DNA of 64,000 bases from assembly GCA_000466585.1 (NCBI GenBank), contig KE993494.1, positions 13,427 to 77,426 of the forward strand. Reading direction: 5' to 3'. The notes below the pieces were generated by a model. That model searched no databases. It was not told where the DNA came from and worked only from the letters and a program-made list of their open reading frames with translations. The DNA comes from Clostridiales bacterium oral taxon 876 str. F0540 (GTDB taxonomy: Bacteria; Bacillota; Clostridia; Clostridiales; Clostridiaceae). Each line of letters begins with the position of its first letter. Position 1 is the first letter of the stretch. Positions 1 through 8,412 of this stretch are shown one piece after another. Position numbers and translations under genes: made by a program.

Positions 1-838
1 TATCTGCAGTCTCATCTACATTTTTATGCGCACCGCCTGCAGGTTCCTTAATTATTCTATCTATAATTCCGTAAGCTTTTAAATCTTCAGCAGTTATTTT
101 CATAACTCCTGCTGCTTCTTTGGCTCTGCTGCTGTCCTTCCAAAGTATGCTGGCAAAGCCTTCAGGTGACAGTATAGAGTAAATTGAGTTTTCAAGCATC
201 CAAACCTCATCTGAAACAGCCATTGCAAGTGCTCCTCCGCTGCCGCCTTCACCTATGACAATAGAAACAGTTGGAACTTTTAAATTCGCCATTTCCATTA
301 GGTTTCTTGCAATTGCTTCTCCCTGACCTCTTTCTTCAGCTCCTATACCCGGAAATGCTCCTGGAGTATCTACAAAACATATTACAGGTCTTCCAAACTT
401 TTCTGCCTGCTTCATAAGTCTTAAAGCTTTTCTGTAGCCTTCAGGATTTGGCATTCCAAAGTTTCTCTTTAGGTTTTCCTTTGTATCTCTTCCCTTTTGC
501 TGGGCTATGATAGTAACCGCTTTTCCATTAAGCCTTCCTATTCCGGAAACTATGGAAGGGTCATCTCTAAAACTTCTGTCTCCATGAAGTTCTATAAAAT
601 CTGTAAAAATTCTTTCTATATAATCAAGTGCTGTAGGTCTTTCAATAAGTTTAGCAAGAGTTACCTTTTCCCAAGGCGTCAGATTGCTGTAAGCCTGACT
701 TTTCATGCTCTGAAGCTTAGTTTCCATTTTTTCAATCTCAGAAGCCAAGTCAACCCCATGCTCTCTTGAGAAGAACTTGAACTCTTCTATTCTCTTAGAT
801 AGTTCTTCAATATTTTTTTCAAATTCTAAAACAGCCAT
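1..838 (-). CDS. accA: Acetyl-CoA carboxylase carboxyltransferase, alpha subunit (3' end outside window)
   Basis: Carries the acetyl-CoA binding half of the carboxyltransferase that makes malonyl-CoA; works as a heterotetramer with AccD in the cytoplasm. About 279 residues are visible from the ATG at 838; the family usually runs to about 270-325, so at most a few dozen C-terminal residues lie left of position 1. Visible family hallmarks are HGDRSF, GRPVICFVDTPGAFPG, EERGQGEAIA, and the oxyanion-type GEGGSGGALA stretch followed by SPEGFASILWKD. It is the last visible gene of the fatty-acid operon and starts 12 bases after the accD stop, which fits translation coupled with its partner subunit. 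Confidence 0.96.
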   Translation of the reverse strand, partial: MAVLEFEKNIEELSKRIEEFKFFSREHGVDLASEIEKMETKLQSMKSQAYSNLTPWEKVTLAKLIERPTALDYIERIFTDFIELHGDRSFRDDPSIVSGIGRLNGKAVTIIAQQKGRDTKENLKRNFGMPNPEGYRKALRLMKQAEKFGRPVICFVDTPGAFPGIGAEERGQGEAIARNLMEMANLKVPTVSIVIGEGGSGGALAMAVSDEVWMLENSIYSILSPEGFASILWKDSSRAKEAAGVMKITAEDLKAYGIIDRIIKEPAGGAHKNVDETAD

Positions 839-850
839 ACTCTCACCATC

Positions 851-1741
851 CTAATTGCCGTGCAGATTTAATATCTGCCCAAGCGTTTCCTTAAGCTTTT
901 CTCTTGATACTACAGCATCTATAAATCCATGCTCAAGCAAAAATTCTGCAGTTTGAAAACCTTCAGGAAGACTTTGTTTTATAGTCTGCTCAATTACTCT
1001 TTTTCCTGCGAAGCCAATAAGTGCTCCAGGCTCAGCCAGGATAATATCACCCAGCATTGCAAAGCTTGCAGTAACTCCGCCTGTAGTTGGATCTGTAAGT
1101 ACCGGGATATATAAAAGACCTGCTTCATTATGTTTTGCAAGAGCTGAGCTTACCTTTGCCATCTGCATTAGAGAAAACATTCCCTCCTGCATTCTAGCTC
1201 CTCCTGATGCAGTAAATATTACCACAGGAAGTTTTTCAGAGGTTGCATATTCTATTGCCCTTGTAAGCTTTTCACCTACTACAGAACCCATGCTTCCCAT
1301 CATAAACCTGCTGTCCATTACACCAATAACTAACTCATTTCCATTAACTTTTCCTCTGCCTGTAATTACAGCTTCTTTTAATCCTGTTTCTTCTTTTAAA
1401 GCCTCCAGCTTATTTTCATATCCCGGGAAATTAAGCGGGTTGCTGCTTAAAAGCTCTTTATCAAATTCTACAAAGCTTTCTTCATCAATGATTGAATTAA
1501 TTCTATCGAGAGCCGGCAGTCTAAAGTGCTTGCCGCAGTCTTTGCATACCATCATATGCTTTTCTAAGTCTTTTTTATAAATAGCTTTTCCGCAGCACTC
1601 GCACTTTACCCACATCCCATTGGGTATGTTTGGCTTTTGTTCCTCTTCATTTTCAATTGGAGAAGTATTCTTAGGAACACTTCCAGCAGGAGTTTGACTT
1701 ACTGTTATATATTTAGTTTTCTTGAAAAGTCCGTTAAACAT
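851..1741 (-). CDS. accD: Acetyl-CoA carboxylase carboxyltransferase, beta subunit
   Basis: Partner of AccA in transferring carbon dioxide from carboxybiotin on AccB to acetyl-CoA. The N-terminal third holds the C4 zinc ribbon (CECC near residue 47 and CKDC near residue 67) typical of bacterial AccD. The crotonase-like core follows, with the TASGGARMQEG oxyanion segment and LTDPTTGGVTASFA. The ATG at 1741 (MFNGLFKK) is chosen over a TTG four codons upstream, because MFNGLFKK matches the usual family start and GGTGAT sits just before it. Length 296 residues is normal. It lies between accC and accA in the operon. Confidence 0.96.
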   Translation of the reverse strand: MFNGLFKKTKYITVSQTPAGSVPKNTSPIENEEEQKPNIPNGMWVKCECCGKAIYKKDLEKHMMVCKDCGKHFRLPALDRINSIIDEESFVEFDKELLSSNPLNFPGYENKLEALKEETGLKEAVITGRGKVNGNELVIGVMDSRFMMGSMGSVVGEKLTRAIEYATSEKLPVVIFTASGGARMQEGMFSLMQMAKVSSALAKHNEAGLLYIPVLTDPTTGGVTASFAMLGDIILAEPGALIGFAGKRVIEQTIKQSLPEGFQTAEFLLEHGFIDAVVSREKLKETLGQILNLHGN

Positions 1742-1767
1742 CGGTATCACCAACTTCCAGATTGAGA

Positions 1768-3117
1768 TTAAACATTGATTTTAAGCACATTTGCAATAAA
1801 GCCTGTGTCAAAATTCCCGCTTGCAAATACTTCATTGCTTAAAATTTCAAATTGAAACTCTATATTAGTATCTATTCCATCTATTACAAACTCACCAAGA
1901 GCTCTTTTCATTCTATTAATAGCTTCTTCACGAGTTTTTCCGTGAACAATAAGTTTACCTATCATAGAATCATAGGTAGGAGGTATTACATATCCCTGAT
2001 AAGCAGCACTATCTAATCTTACTCCAAGACCTCCTGGAATATGCATTCTCTGTATCTTTCCCGGAGATGGTCTGAAGCCCTGTTCAGGATTTTCAGCATT
2101 AATACGACATTCTATAGCATGACCATTTATTTTTACATCCTCTTGGGAAATCTGAAGTTTTTCTCCGGCTGCTATTCTTATCTGCTCTTTTATTAGGTCT
2201 AGTCCAGTAACCATTTCAGTTATAGGGTGCTCAACCTGAATACGAGTATTCATTTCCATAAAATAGTACTTTCCATGTTTATCTAAAAGAAACTCAATGG
2301 TTCCGGCGTTTTTATAGTTAACAGCTTTAGCAGCCTTCACAGCTACTTGCCCCATCTCTTTTCTGAGCGCTTCGCTCATTACAGGTGATGGTGCTTCTTC
2401 TAAAACTTTTTGGTTTCTTCTTTGTATTGAGCAGTCTCTTTCTCCAAGATAAATAGTGTTTCCATAGTTATCCGCAAGTATTTGGAACTCTATATGCCTT
2501 GGATTCTCAACAAACTTTTCAACATACATAGTATCATCGCCAAAAGCACTTTTAGCTTCAGACTTTGCAGTTTCAAAAGCCTTAGAGAACTCCTCAGGGG
2601 ACTTAACTATTCTTATACCTCTGCCGCCGCCTCCTGCTGAAGCCTTAACCAGCACAGGATAGCCTATCTTTTCAGAAAGCTCAAGTCCTTCCTCAATCGT
2701 TTCTACAGCTCCAGAAGATCCGGGAACAACAGGAACATTAACCTCCATCATAATTTCTCTAGCCTTTGACTTGTTGCCCATCTTATCCATACTTTCAGGA
2801 TCAGGACCTATAAAAGTAATATTACATTCCTTGCACATCTGAGCAAACTCACTGTTTTCAGATAAAAATCCAAACCCAGGATGTATAGCTTCAGCACCTG
2901 AAAGTACTGTAGCACTTATAATATTTTGCATATTCAGATAGCTGTCTCTTGCTCTTGCTGGTCCTATGCAAATAGCTTCATCTGCCATTTCTGTATGAAG
3001 AGCATCTTTATCAGTCTGTGAATAAACGGCAACAGTTTCTATTCCCATTTCTCTGCAGGCTCTTATGATTCTAACAGCTATTTCTCCTCTGTTTGCAATA
3101 AGTATCTTCTTAAACAT
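1768..3117 (-). CDS. accC: Acetyl-CoA carboxylase, biotin carboxylase subunit
   Basis: ATP-dependent carboxylation of the biotin on AccB, the first half-reaction of malonyl-CoA synthesis. The start MFKKILIANRGEIAVRII is the classic biotin carboxylase N terminus. The ATP-grasp glycine-rich loop KASAGGGGRGIRIV is near residue 159, and the catalytic MEMNTRIQVEHP segment near residue 288. Length 449 matches the family (about 445-450). A GAGGAG ribosome-binding site precedes the ATG. It sits between fabZ and accD. This is the stand-alone bacterial subunit, not pyruvate carboxylase, because no carboxyltransferase or biotin domain is fused to it. Confidence 0.97.
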   Translation of the reverse strand: MFKKILIANRGEIAVRIIRACREMGIETVAVYSQTDKDALHTEMADEAICIGPARARDSYLNMQNIISATVLSGAEAIHPGFGFLSENSEFAQMCKECNITFIGPDPESMDKMGNKSKAREIMMEVNVPVVPGSSGAVETIEEGLELSEKIGYPVLVKASAGGGGRGIRIVKSPEEFSKAFETAKSEAKSAFGDDTMYVEKFVENPRHIEFQILADNYGNTIYLGERDCSIQRRNQKVLEEAPSPVMSEALRKEMGQVAVKAAKAVNYKNAGTIEFLLDKHGKYYFMEMNTRIQVEHPITEMVTGLDLIKEQIRIAAGEKLQISQEDVKINGHAIECRINAENPEQGFRPSPGKIQRMHIPGGLGVRLDSAAYQGYVIPPTYDSMIGKLIVHGKTREEAINRMKRALGEFVIDGIDTNIEFQFEILSNEVFASGNFDTGFIANVLKINV

Positions 3118-3161
3118 ACTTTTCTCTCCTCATAAATTAGCCATACCGATAGCTCAATACA

Positions 3162-3584
3162 TTATTGAACTATAAATGATAACTCGGCTTCTGCCGCTTT
3201 TTTATCATCAACATAGGCAATAGCTTTTCCTATTCCAACAGGTCCTTTTCTCTTAATAATTTCAACCTCAAGTCTTAATGTATCACCAGGAAATACCTTT
3301 TTTCTAAACTTAGCTCTGTCTATTCCTGTAAAGTAGCCTATTTTACCTTTAAACTCTTCAAGGCTTAACATTGCTACTGCACCAACCTGAGCCAAAGCTT
3401 CTATTATAAGTACTCCGGGCATTACAGGCTCCTCCGGAAAATGTCCTTGGAAAAAATATTCATTGAAGGTTACATTTTTATAGCCTACAGCCTTAATGCC
3501 GGGTTCTAAACTCTCGATTTTATCTATAAGAAGGAAAGGATACCTATGAGGTAATATTTCTTGAATTTCTTTTATATTTAACAT
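3162..3584 (-). CDS. fabZ: 3-hydroxyacyl-ACP dehydratase FabZ
   Basis: Hot-dog-fold dehydratase that turns 3-hydroxyacyl-ACP into trans-2-enoyl-ACP. The catalytic His lies in LPHRYPFLLID (about residue 13) and the catalytic Glu in GHFPEEPVMPGVLIIEALAQ. The ATG at 3584 gives 140 residues, the normal length, with GGGAG in the right place upstream. A longer open frame reaching into accB adds 20 residues with no family similarity and is not used. It lies 13 bases after accB. A fabZ between accB and accC is a standard clostridial arrangement. No FabA- or FabM-type isomerase is seen in the window. Confidence 0.97.
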   Translation of the reverse strand: MLNIKEIQEILPHRYPFLLIDKIESLEPGIKAVGYKNVTFNEYFFQGHFPEEPVMPGVLIIEALAQVGAVAMLSLEEFKGKIGYFTGIDRAKFRKKVFPGDTLRLEVEIIKRKGPVGIGKAIAYVDDKKAAEAELSFIVQ

Positions 3585-3597
3585 AAGCTTCTCCCTA

Positions 3598-4068
3598 TTA
3601 TATAATTCTAAATAATGGCTGACCATATTCAACCATTTGTTCATTTTGAACCAGAACTTCTACAACTTCTCCATCTACTTCGCTGTCTATTTCGTTCATA
3701 AGCTTCATAGCTTCTATAATACAAAGAGTATCTCCCTTTTTAACTCTGCTTCCTACTTTTACAAAAGATTCTTTATCAGGTCCCTGGGAAGCATAAAAAG
3801 TTCCTACTATAGGAGAAGTCACAAGATTACCTTCTTTTTTAACTTCTTCTACTTTTAGCTGCACTTTTTCTTCTGCAGTCATAAGTTCAACAGCCGCTTG
3901 AGGTATTTCCTCAACTGAAACCTTCTTAATAGTTTCAGTAAGTTTTTCTACTGCAGTCTCCTGCTTTTTCTCAAGCTTTATCTTTATACCTTCTGTTTCA
4001 AGTTCTACAAGAGTTAATTTAGAATCGCTTACTGTCTTTATCAATTCTTGGATTGCTTTATAATCCAT
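3598..4068 (-). CDS. accB: Biotin carboxyl carrier protein of acetyl-CoA carboxylase
   Basis: Carries the covalently bound biotin that shuttles carboxyl groups from AccC to the AccA/AccD carboxyltransferase. The C-terminal biotinyl domain contains EAMKLMNEI, whose Lys is the biotinylation site, followed by the usual YGQPLFRI end. The N terminus (MDYKAIQELIKTV) matches the family. Between them is a Val/Glu/Lys-rich linker (about residues 35-80), typical of flexible BCCP linkers. Length 156 is normal. AAGGAGAGA precedes the ATG. It lies 12 bases downstream of fabF. Confidence 0.96.
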   Translation of the reverse strand: MDYKAIQELIKTVSDSKLTLVELETEGIKIKLEKKQETAVEKLTETIKKVSVEEIPQAAVELMTAEEKVQLKVEEVKKEGNLVTSPIVGTFYASQGPDKESFVKVGSRVKKGDTLCIIEAMKLMNEIDSEVDGEVVEVLVQNEQMVEYGQPLFRII

Positions 4069-4080
4069 AATCTTCTCTCC

Positions 4081-5322
4081 TTATTTCTCATCCCAAACTT
4101 TAAAAACAACAGTTGCATTATGTCCGCCAAAGCCTAATGAATTAGACATTGCATATTTAACTTCGGCTTCTCTTCCTGTGTTTGGAACATAGTCTAAATC
4201 ACAATCAGGATCAGGTGTGCTATAGCCTATAGTTGGAGGCACAAAACCTTCTTCTATTGCCTTTATACATACAATACCTTCAATAGCTCCTGCTGCTCCT
4301 AATAAATGACCGGTCATAGATTTTGTTGAGCTCACAGGTACTTTATAAGCATATTCACCTAATACAGTTTTAATAGCCATAGTTTCAAATTTATCATTAA
4401 AAGGAGTACTTGTTCCATGAGCATTAATATATGAAACTTCAGAAGGTTCTATTCCTGCATCTTCTATAGCAAGCTTCATAGCTCTAGCTCCGCCTTCACC
4501 GTCCGGTGCAGGAGCTGTCATATGATAAGCATCACAGGTTGAGCCGTAGCCAACAAGTTCAGCGTAAATTTTTGCTCCCCTTTTTTGTGCATGCTCAAGT
4601 GTTTCTAAAATTAAAATTCCAGCACCTTCCCCAATTACAAAACCGCTTCTGTTTGCATCAAATGGAGTAGAAGCATTTTTAGGATCATTGCTGTTAGTTA
4701 ATGCTGTCATATTTGTAAAACCTGCAACCGCAAGTTCAGTAATAGAGCCTTCTGCTCCTCCGGCTATAATCACATCTGCTGCTCCTAGCTGAAGAAGTCT
4801 TAAAGAATCTCCAATAGCATTTGTTCCGGTAGCGCAGGCTGTAACTATAGAAGTACACATACCCTTTGCTCCATATTTTATAGCTATATTACCTGCAGCC
4901 ATGTTGCTTATTGCCATTGGTATAAATAAAGGTGAAACTCTGTTTGGTCCCTTTTCAACTAAGTTTCTAACTTCCTTTTCTATTGTAGAAAGCCCGCCTA
5001 TACCTGAACCAACTACTACTCCCAGTCTTTCCTTATCTATACTTTCTAAATCAAGTCCTGAATCTTCAACAGCCTCTTTAGCTGCTGCCATTGCAAATTG
5101 ACAGTATCTGTCCATTCTTCTTGCTTCTTTTCTGTCAACATAGTCTTCAGGCTTAAAATCCTTAACCTCAGCTGCAACTTTAACCTTAAATTTCTCTGTA
5201 TCAAAGTGTGTTATAAAATCTACTCCACACTTTCCTTCTTTAATACCCTTCCAAAAGCTATTAACATCATTACCTAGTGGAGTTATAGCTCCCATTCCAG
5301 TAACAACTACTCTATTCTTCAT
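4081..5322 (-). CDS. fabF: Beta-ketoacyl-ACP synthase II
   Basis: Elongating condensing enzyme that adds two carbons from malonyl-ACP to acyl-ACP. The Cys-His-His triad is visible: Cys in VTACATGTNAIGDS (about residue 164), His in NAHGTSTPFND (about 303) and His in GHLLGAAGAIE (about 340). Length 413 is as expected. The terminal SNSLGFGGHNATVVFK motif is intact. No second elongating KAS is seen, so this enzyme may carry all elongation encoded here. It lies between fabG (23-base gap) and accB. Confidence 0.97.
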   Translation of the reverse strand: MKNRVVVTGMGAITPLGNDVNSFWKGIKEGKCGVDFITHFDTEKFKVKVAAEVKDFKPEDYVDRKEARRMDRYCQFAMAAAKEAVEDSGLDLESIDKERLGVVVGSGIGGLSTIEKEVRNLVEKGPNRVSPLFIPMAISNMAAGNIAIKYGAKGMCTSIVTACATGTNAIGDSLRLLQLGAADVIIAGGAEGSITELAVAGFTNMTALTNSNDPKNASTPFDANRSGFVIGEGAGILILETLEHAQKRGAKIYAELVGYGSTCDAYHMTAPAPDGEGGARAMKLAIEDAGIEPSEVSYINAHGTSTPFNDKFETMAIKTVLGEYAYKVPVSSTKSMTGHLLGAAGAIEGIVCIKAIEEGFVPPTIGYSTPDPDCDLDYVPNTGREAEVKYAMSNSLGFGGHNATVVFKVWDEK

Positions 5323-5345
5323 ATCGATACCATCCTCTTAAATTT

Positions 5346-6086
5346 TTACATTACCATGCCGCCATCAACATTTATAACCTGACCTGTAATATAGCTTGCA
5401 TTATCAGATGCTAAAAAGCCTGCTAAATTAGCTACATCTTCAGGACTTCCAAGTTTTCTAAGCGGTACATTTTCTAAAAGTTTTTCCTTAACTTTATCAG
5501 ATAAAACTTCAGTCATATCAGTAGTTATAAAGCCCGGTGCTATTGCATTGACTGTTATTCCTCTGGCTCCCAATTCCTTTGCAATAGACTTTGTGAAACC
5601 AATTATACCCGCCTTAGCTGCCGCATAATTTGCCTGACCTGCATTACCAATAAGACCAATAACTGAGGAAATATTTATTATTCTTCCGCTCTTTTGCTTA
5701 AGCATTACTGCACTGGCATGTTTTGTGCAATTAAAGACACCTTTAAGGTTTACTTCCAGTACCTTATCAAAATCTTCTTCCTTCATTCTAAGTAAAAGAG
5801 TATCTTTTGTTATGCCTGCATTATTAACAAGTATATCCAATCTTCCGAACTTCTCTACAGCAAACTTTACAACTTTTTCAGCATCCTCAAGGCTGCTGAC
5901 ATCTCCTTGAACAGCCTCTGCATTTCCGCCGCCCGCTTTTATCTCGTCAATAAGCTCCTGAGCTTCTTTTATACTGCTTCTGTAATTTATAACTACACTG
6001 GCTCCAAGCTTTGACAATTTCAAAGCTATTGCTCTTCCAATTCCTCTTCCTGCTCCAGTTACTACTGCAACCTTTCCAGTTAGCAT
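5346..6086 (-). CDS. fabG: 3-oxoacyl-ACP reductase FabG
   Basis: NADPH-dependent short-chain reductase for the first reduction of the elongation cycle. Visible motifs are the cofactor loop TGAGRGIGRA, NNAG (about residue 90), catalytic Ser in NISSVIG, the YAAAK dyad (Tyr and Lys near 154 and 158), and PGFITTDMT. The C terminus YITGQVINVDGGMVM is typical FabG. Length 246 is standard. AGGAGAGATA precedes the ATG. It follows fabD by only 3 bases, suggesting tight coupling. Operon position and near-canonical sequence make FabG much more likely than a general SDR. Confidence 0.97.
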   Translation of the reverse strand: MLTGKVAVVTGAGRGIGRAIALKLSKLGASVVINYRSSIKEAQELIDEIKAGGGNAEAVQGDVSSLEDAEKVVKFAVEKFGRLDILVNNAGITKDTLLLRMKEEDFDKVLEVNLKGVFNCTKHASAVMLKQKSGRIINISSVIGLIGNAGQANYAAAKAGIIGFTKSIAKELGARGITVNAIAPGFITTDMTEVLSDKVKEKLLENVPLRKLGSPEDVANLAGFLASDNASYITGQVINVDGGMVM

Positions 6087-6089
6087 AAC

Positions 6090-7031
6090 CTATCTCTCCT
6101 GACTATTTAATGTTTCTATTGTCTTTTCTAAAGACCTTAAATCTTCTATATTTAAAACTGTTACTTTCCTGTCAATCTTCTTAACAAAGCCGCTTAATAC
6201 TTTTCCGGGTCCAAGCTCTATAAAGGTATCAACACCATCTTCAAGCATTCTCTTTATTGTGTTTTCCCAAAGCACAGAACTCATAACCTGTTTTTTAAGA
6301 AGCTCTTTAACTTCTTCTTTGCTTCCTACATAATCAGCTGTTACATTTGTTATGATAGGAGTATTAATACTTAAAAGCTCAATGCTTTTTAATTCTTCTT
6401 CAAGCTTATCTGCTGCCGGCTTTAGCATTGAGGTATGAAAAGGTGCACTTACTGAAAGGGGCATTACTTTTGCTCCCTTTTCCTTTGCCTTTTCTGAAGC
6501 TGACTTAACAGCTTCAATTTCTCCACCAATAACTATTTGTCCTGGGCAATTAAAATTAGCAGGTTCAACTATTCCTAAGGAACTTGCTTCCCTGCAGATT
6601 TCTCTTACATCCTCAGAAGATAAACCAAGGATCGCTGCCATTGTGCCTACGCCTTCTGGTACAGCTTCCTGCATAAATCTTCCTCTTTTTCTAACAAGTT
6701 TAACCGCATCGCTAAAGTTTAAAACTCCGCTGCAGACTAAAGCAGAATATTCTCCCAAGCTAAGTCCTGCAGTAAAGTCAGGTTTAATTCCTTTTTCCTC
6801 TAATGCCTTAAGTGCAGCTATGCTTGTTGTTAAAACTGCAGGCTGAGTATTTTCTGTTTTATCTAAATTTTCCTTAGGACCTTCAAAGCATAATTTGCTA
6901 ATTTCAAAACCTAATGCCTTATCAGCCTCTTCAAATACTTTTTTAGAAGCTTCTATGTTATCTGCAAGTTCTTTTCCCATGCCCGCATATTGAGCACCCT
7001 GCCCTGCGAAAATGAATGCAATTTTACTCAT
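6090..7031 (-). CDS. fabD: Malonyl-CoA:ACP transacylase
   Basis: Loads malonyl groups from malonyl-CoA onto ACP. The protein opens with IAFIFAGQGAQYAGMGKEL. The nucleophilic Ser is in GLSLGEYSALV (about residue 93) and the catalytic His in APFHTSML (about residue 200). Length 313 is normal. The ATG is preceded by AAGGAGG. The 106 bases upstream hold a structured repeat (7044-7126) that ends exactly at this ribosome-binding site, so translation of fabD could be influenced by that fold. Located between fabK and fabG. Confidence 0.97.
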   Translation of the reverse strand: MSKIAFIFAGQGAQYAGMGKELADNIEASKKVFEEADKALGFEISKLCFEGPKENLDKTENTQPAVLTTSIAALKALEEKGIKPDFTAGLSLGEYSALVCSGVLNFSDAVKLVRKRGRFMQEAVPEGVGTMAAILGLSSEDVREICREASSLGIVEPANFNCPGQIVIGGEIEAVKSASEKAKEKGAKVMPLSVSAPFHTSMLKPAADKLEEELKSIELLSINTPIITNVTADYVGSKEEVKELLKKQVMSSVLWENTIKRMLEDGVDTFIELGPGKVLSGFVKKIDRKVTVLNIEDLRSLEKTIETLNSQER

Positions 7032-7043
7032 AATTCCTCCTTA

Positions 7044-7126
7044 CAGTCGGAAGCACTGAGCAATTAAAGACTCTCGCTTCCGCTCGTTAATTGCTCGTTA
7101 AAGGTCATTTAGACCTTTAACCTCCT
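7044..7126 (-). repeat. Three-stem structured repeat, copy 1 (fabK-fabD intergenic)
   Basis: On the transcribed minus strand it folds as stem A (TTAAAGGTC, loop TAAAT, GACCTTTAA), stem B (GAGCAATTAA pairing with TTAATTGCTC around a purine-rich loop) and a short stem C (CAGT, 7-base loop, ACTG). It begins at AGGAGG and ends directly before the AAGGAGG of fabD. Related copies are at 40321-40402 and 40405-40510, with different stem bases but the same layout, TAAAT loop and CAGTG...GACTG end. No coding potential is conserved between copies. Confidence 0.8.
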
Positions 7127-7137
7127 ATAGCTACCTT

Positions 7138-8070
7138 CTAAACAAACTTTTTAATAACTGCTTCTGCTTCAGTGAACATTTCTTCAACAATTTCTTTGCA
7201 GCTTTGCTTTTTATTTACAAGACCGGCAATTTGCCCTGCCATTACAGAACCGAAGTCTGTATCTCCTTCTCTTACAGCCTTAGGTAGACGACCTCTTCCA
7301 AGTTCTTCATACTCTTCTGCGGCTGCACCGTTTTTCTCAAGAAGCTGGAACTGTCTTGCTAACTTATTTCTCAAAATTCTTACAGGGTGCCCTGTTGCTC
7401 TTCCTGTAACAACTGTATCTATATCTCCTGCATCTAAAACCTTTTGTTTATAGTTTTCATGAATATTGCACTCATCAGCAACTAAAAATCTAGTACCAAC
7501 CTGCACACCTTGTGCACCAAGCATAAATGCTGCTGCAACTCCTCTTCCATCACCAACTCCGCCAGCCGCAATTACAGGTATATTTACTGCGCTGACAACT
7601 TGAGGAACTAGGGACATTGTTGTAAGTTCTCCTATATGTCCTCCTGATTCACAGCCTTCAGCGACAACGGCATCAGCCCCTGTTCTTTCCATTCTCTTAG
7701 CTAAAGCTACAGATGGAACAACCGGAATAACTATAATTCCATGGGCTTTCCACATCTCTATGTACTTACCTGGATTTCCTGCGCCTGTAGTTACAACCTT
7801 AACGCCTTCCTCGCAAACAAGCTTAGCTAAAGCTTCAGCATTGTCACTTAAAAGCATTATATTAACTCCAAATGGCTTATCAGTTAAAGCCTTAGTCTTT
7901 CTTATTTCATCTCTTATATAATCAACCGGCGCATTAGCTCCTGCTATAAGACCTAAGCCTCCAGCATTTGATACTGCTGCAGCTAAAGAGCTATCTGCAA
8001 CCCAAGCCATTCCCCCTTGAATAATAGGGTACTTTATTCCTATCATGTCGCATAAAGCTGATTTAAACAT
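7138..8070 (-). CDS. fabK: Enoyl-ACP reductase II (FMN-dependent FabK)
   Basis: Flavin-dependent last reduction of the elongation cycle, replacing FabI, which is not seen here. TIM-barrel NPD/FabK family: IKYPIIQGGMAWVADSSLA at the N terminus, the AEGCESGGHIGE segment, AAGGVGDGRGVAAA, and GVQVGTRFLVADECN with the phosphate-binding GTRF. Length is 310, near the usual 312-325. The ATG at 8070 is used because GGAGG lies 5 bases upstream; a start four codons earlier would sit in the ribosome-binding site. Position between acpP and fabD supports FabK rather than a nitronate monooxygenase. Confidence 0.93.
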   Translation of the reverse strand: MFKSALCDMIGIKYPIIQGGMAWVADSSLAAAVSNAGGLGLIAGANAPVDYIRDEIRKTKALTDKPFGVNIMLLSDNAEALAKLVCEEGVKVVTTGAGNPGKYIEMWKAHGIIVIPVVPSVALAKRMERTGADAVVAEGCESGGHIGELTTMSLVPQVVSAVNIPVIAAGGVGDGRGVAAAFMLGAQGVQVGTRFLVADECNIHENYKQKVLDAGDIDTVVTGRATGHPVRILRNKLARQFQLLEKNGAAAEEYEELGRGRLPKAVREGDTDFGSVMAGQIAGLVNKKQSCKEIVEEMFTEAEAVIKKFV

Positions 8071-8090
8071 AGCTACCTCCAAGCTTAATT

Positions 8091-8309
8091 TTATACTCTT
8101 GCTTCCACATACTTAACTGCATCTTCAACAGTTTTGATGCTCTCTGCATCTTCAATTTGAATATTAAATGCTTCTTCAAGCTCAATTATTATTTGGAAAA
8201 GATCTAATGAATCTACTCCTAAATCCTCAAAGCTTGTCTCTAACTTAATTTCTTCCTCATCAATTCCTAACTGGCTTCCTATTACTTCTCTAATCTTTTC
8301 AAATATCAT
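8091..8309 (-). CDS. acpP: Acyl carrier protein
   Basis: Carries growing acyl chains on 4'-phosphopantetheine attached to the Ser of GVDSLDLFQ (about residue 35). Acidic four-helix protein of 72 residues from the ATG at 8309 (MIFEKIREVIG). Another ATG three codons upstream directly abuts GGAGG, whereas the chosen one has a 9-base spacing, so the shorter form is preferred. It follows fabH with a 103-base gap that contains a hairpin (8371-8390). ACP is needed in large excess over the enzymes, so separate control at this gap would make sense. Confidence 0.95.
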   Translation of the reverse strand: MIFEKIREVIGSQLGIDEEEIKLETSFEDLGVDSLDLFQIIIELEEAFNIQIEDAESIKTVEDAVKYVEARV

Positions 8310-8370
8310 CTTTAACATCCTCCAAATTAATTTTATTTTTATTATTACTTTTACTTATTACTAATCTATA

Positions 8371-8390
8371 AAAATCCCACAGGGGATTTT
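8371..8390 (-). terminator. Hairpin in the fabH-acpP gap, possible attenuator or processing site
   Basis: AAAATCCC and GGGATTTT form an 8-base-pair stem around a 4-base loop, followed on the minus strand by TTATAG. It lies inside the operon, so it cannot be a strong terminator if downstream fab genes depend on the 11-kb promoter. It may be a weak terminator, an RNase processing barrier or an mRNA stabiliser for the acpP part. No clear secondary promoter was found after it. Confidence 0.5.
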
Positions 8391-8412
8391 ATACAATAAT
8401 TATTAATCTCCT

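Noticed and set aside
7048..7126. Short reading frame (14 codons, MTFNEQLTSGSESL) inside repeat copy 1
   Set aside because: Starts at an ATG in the TAAAT loop with AGGAGG upstream, but copy 2 has a stop after five codons, so the coding idea is not conserved while the pairing is.
8309..8318. Upstream ATG of acpP as the start
   Set aside because: It touches GGAGG with no spacer; the ATG three codons later has a normal 9-base spacing.
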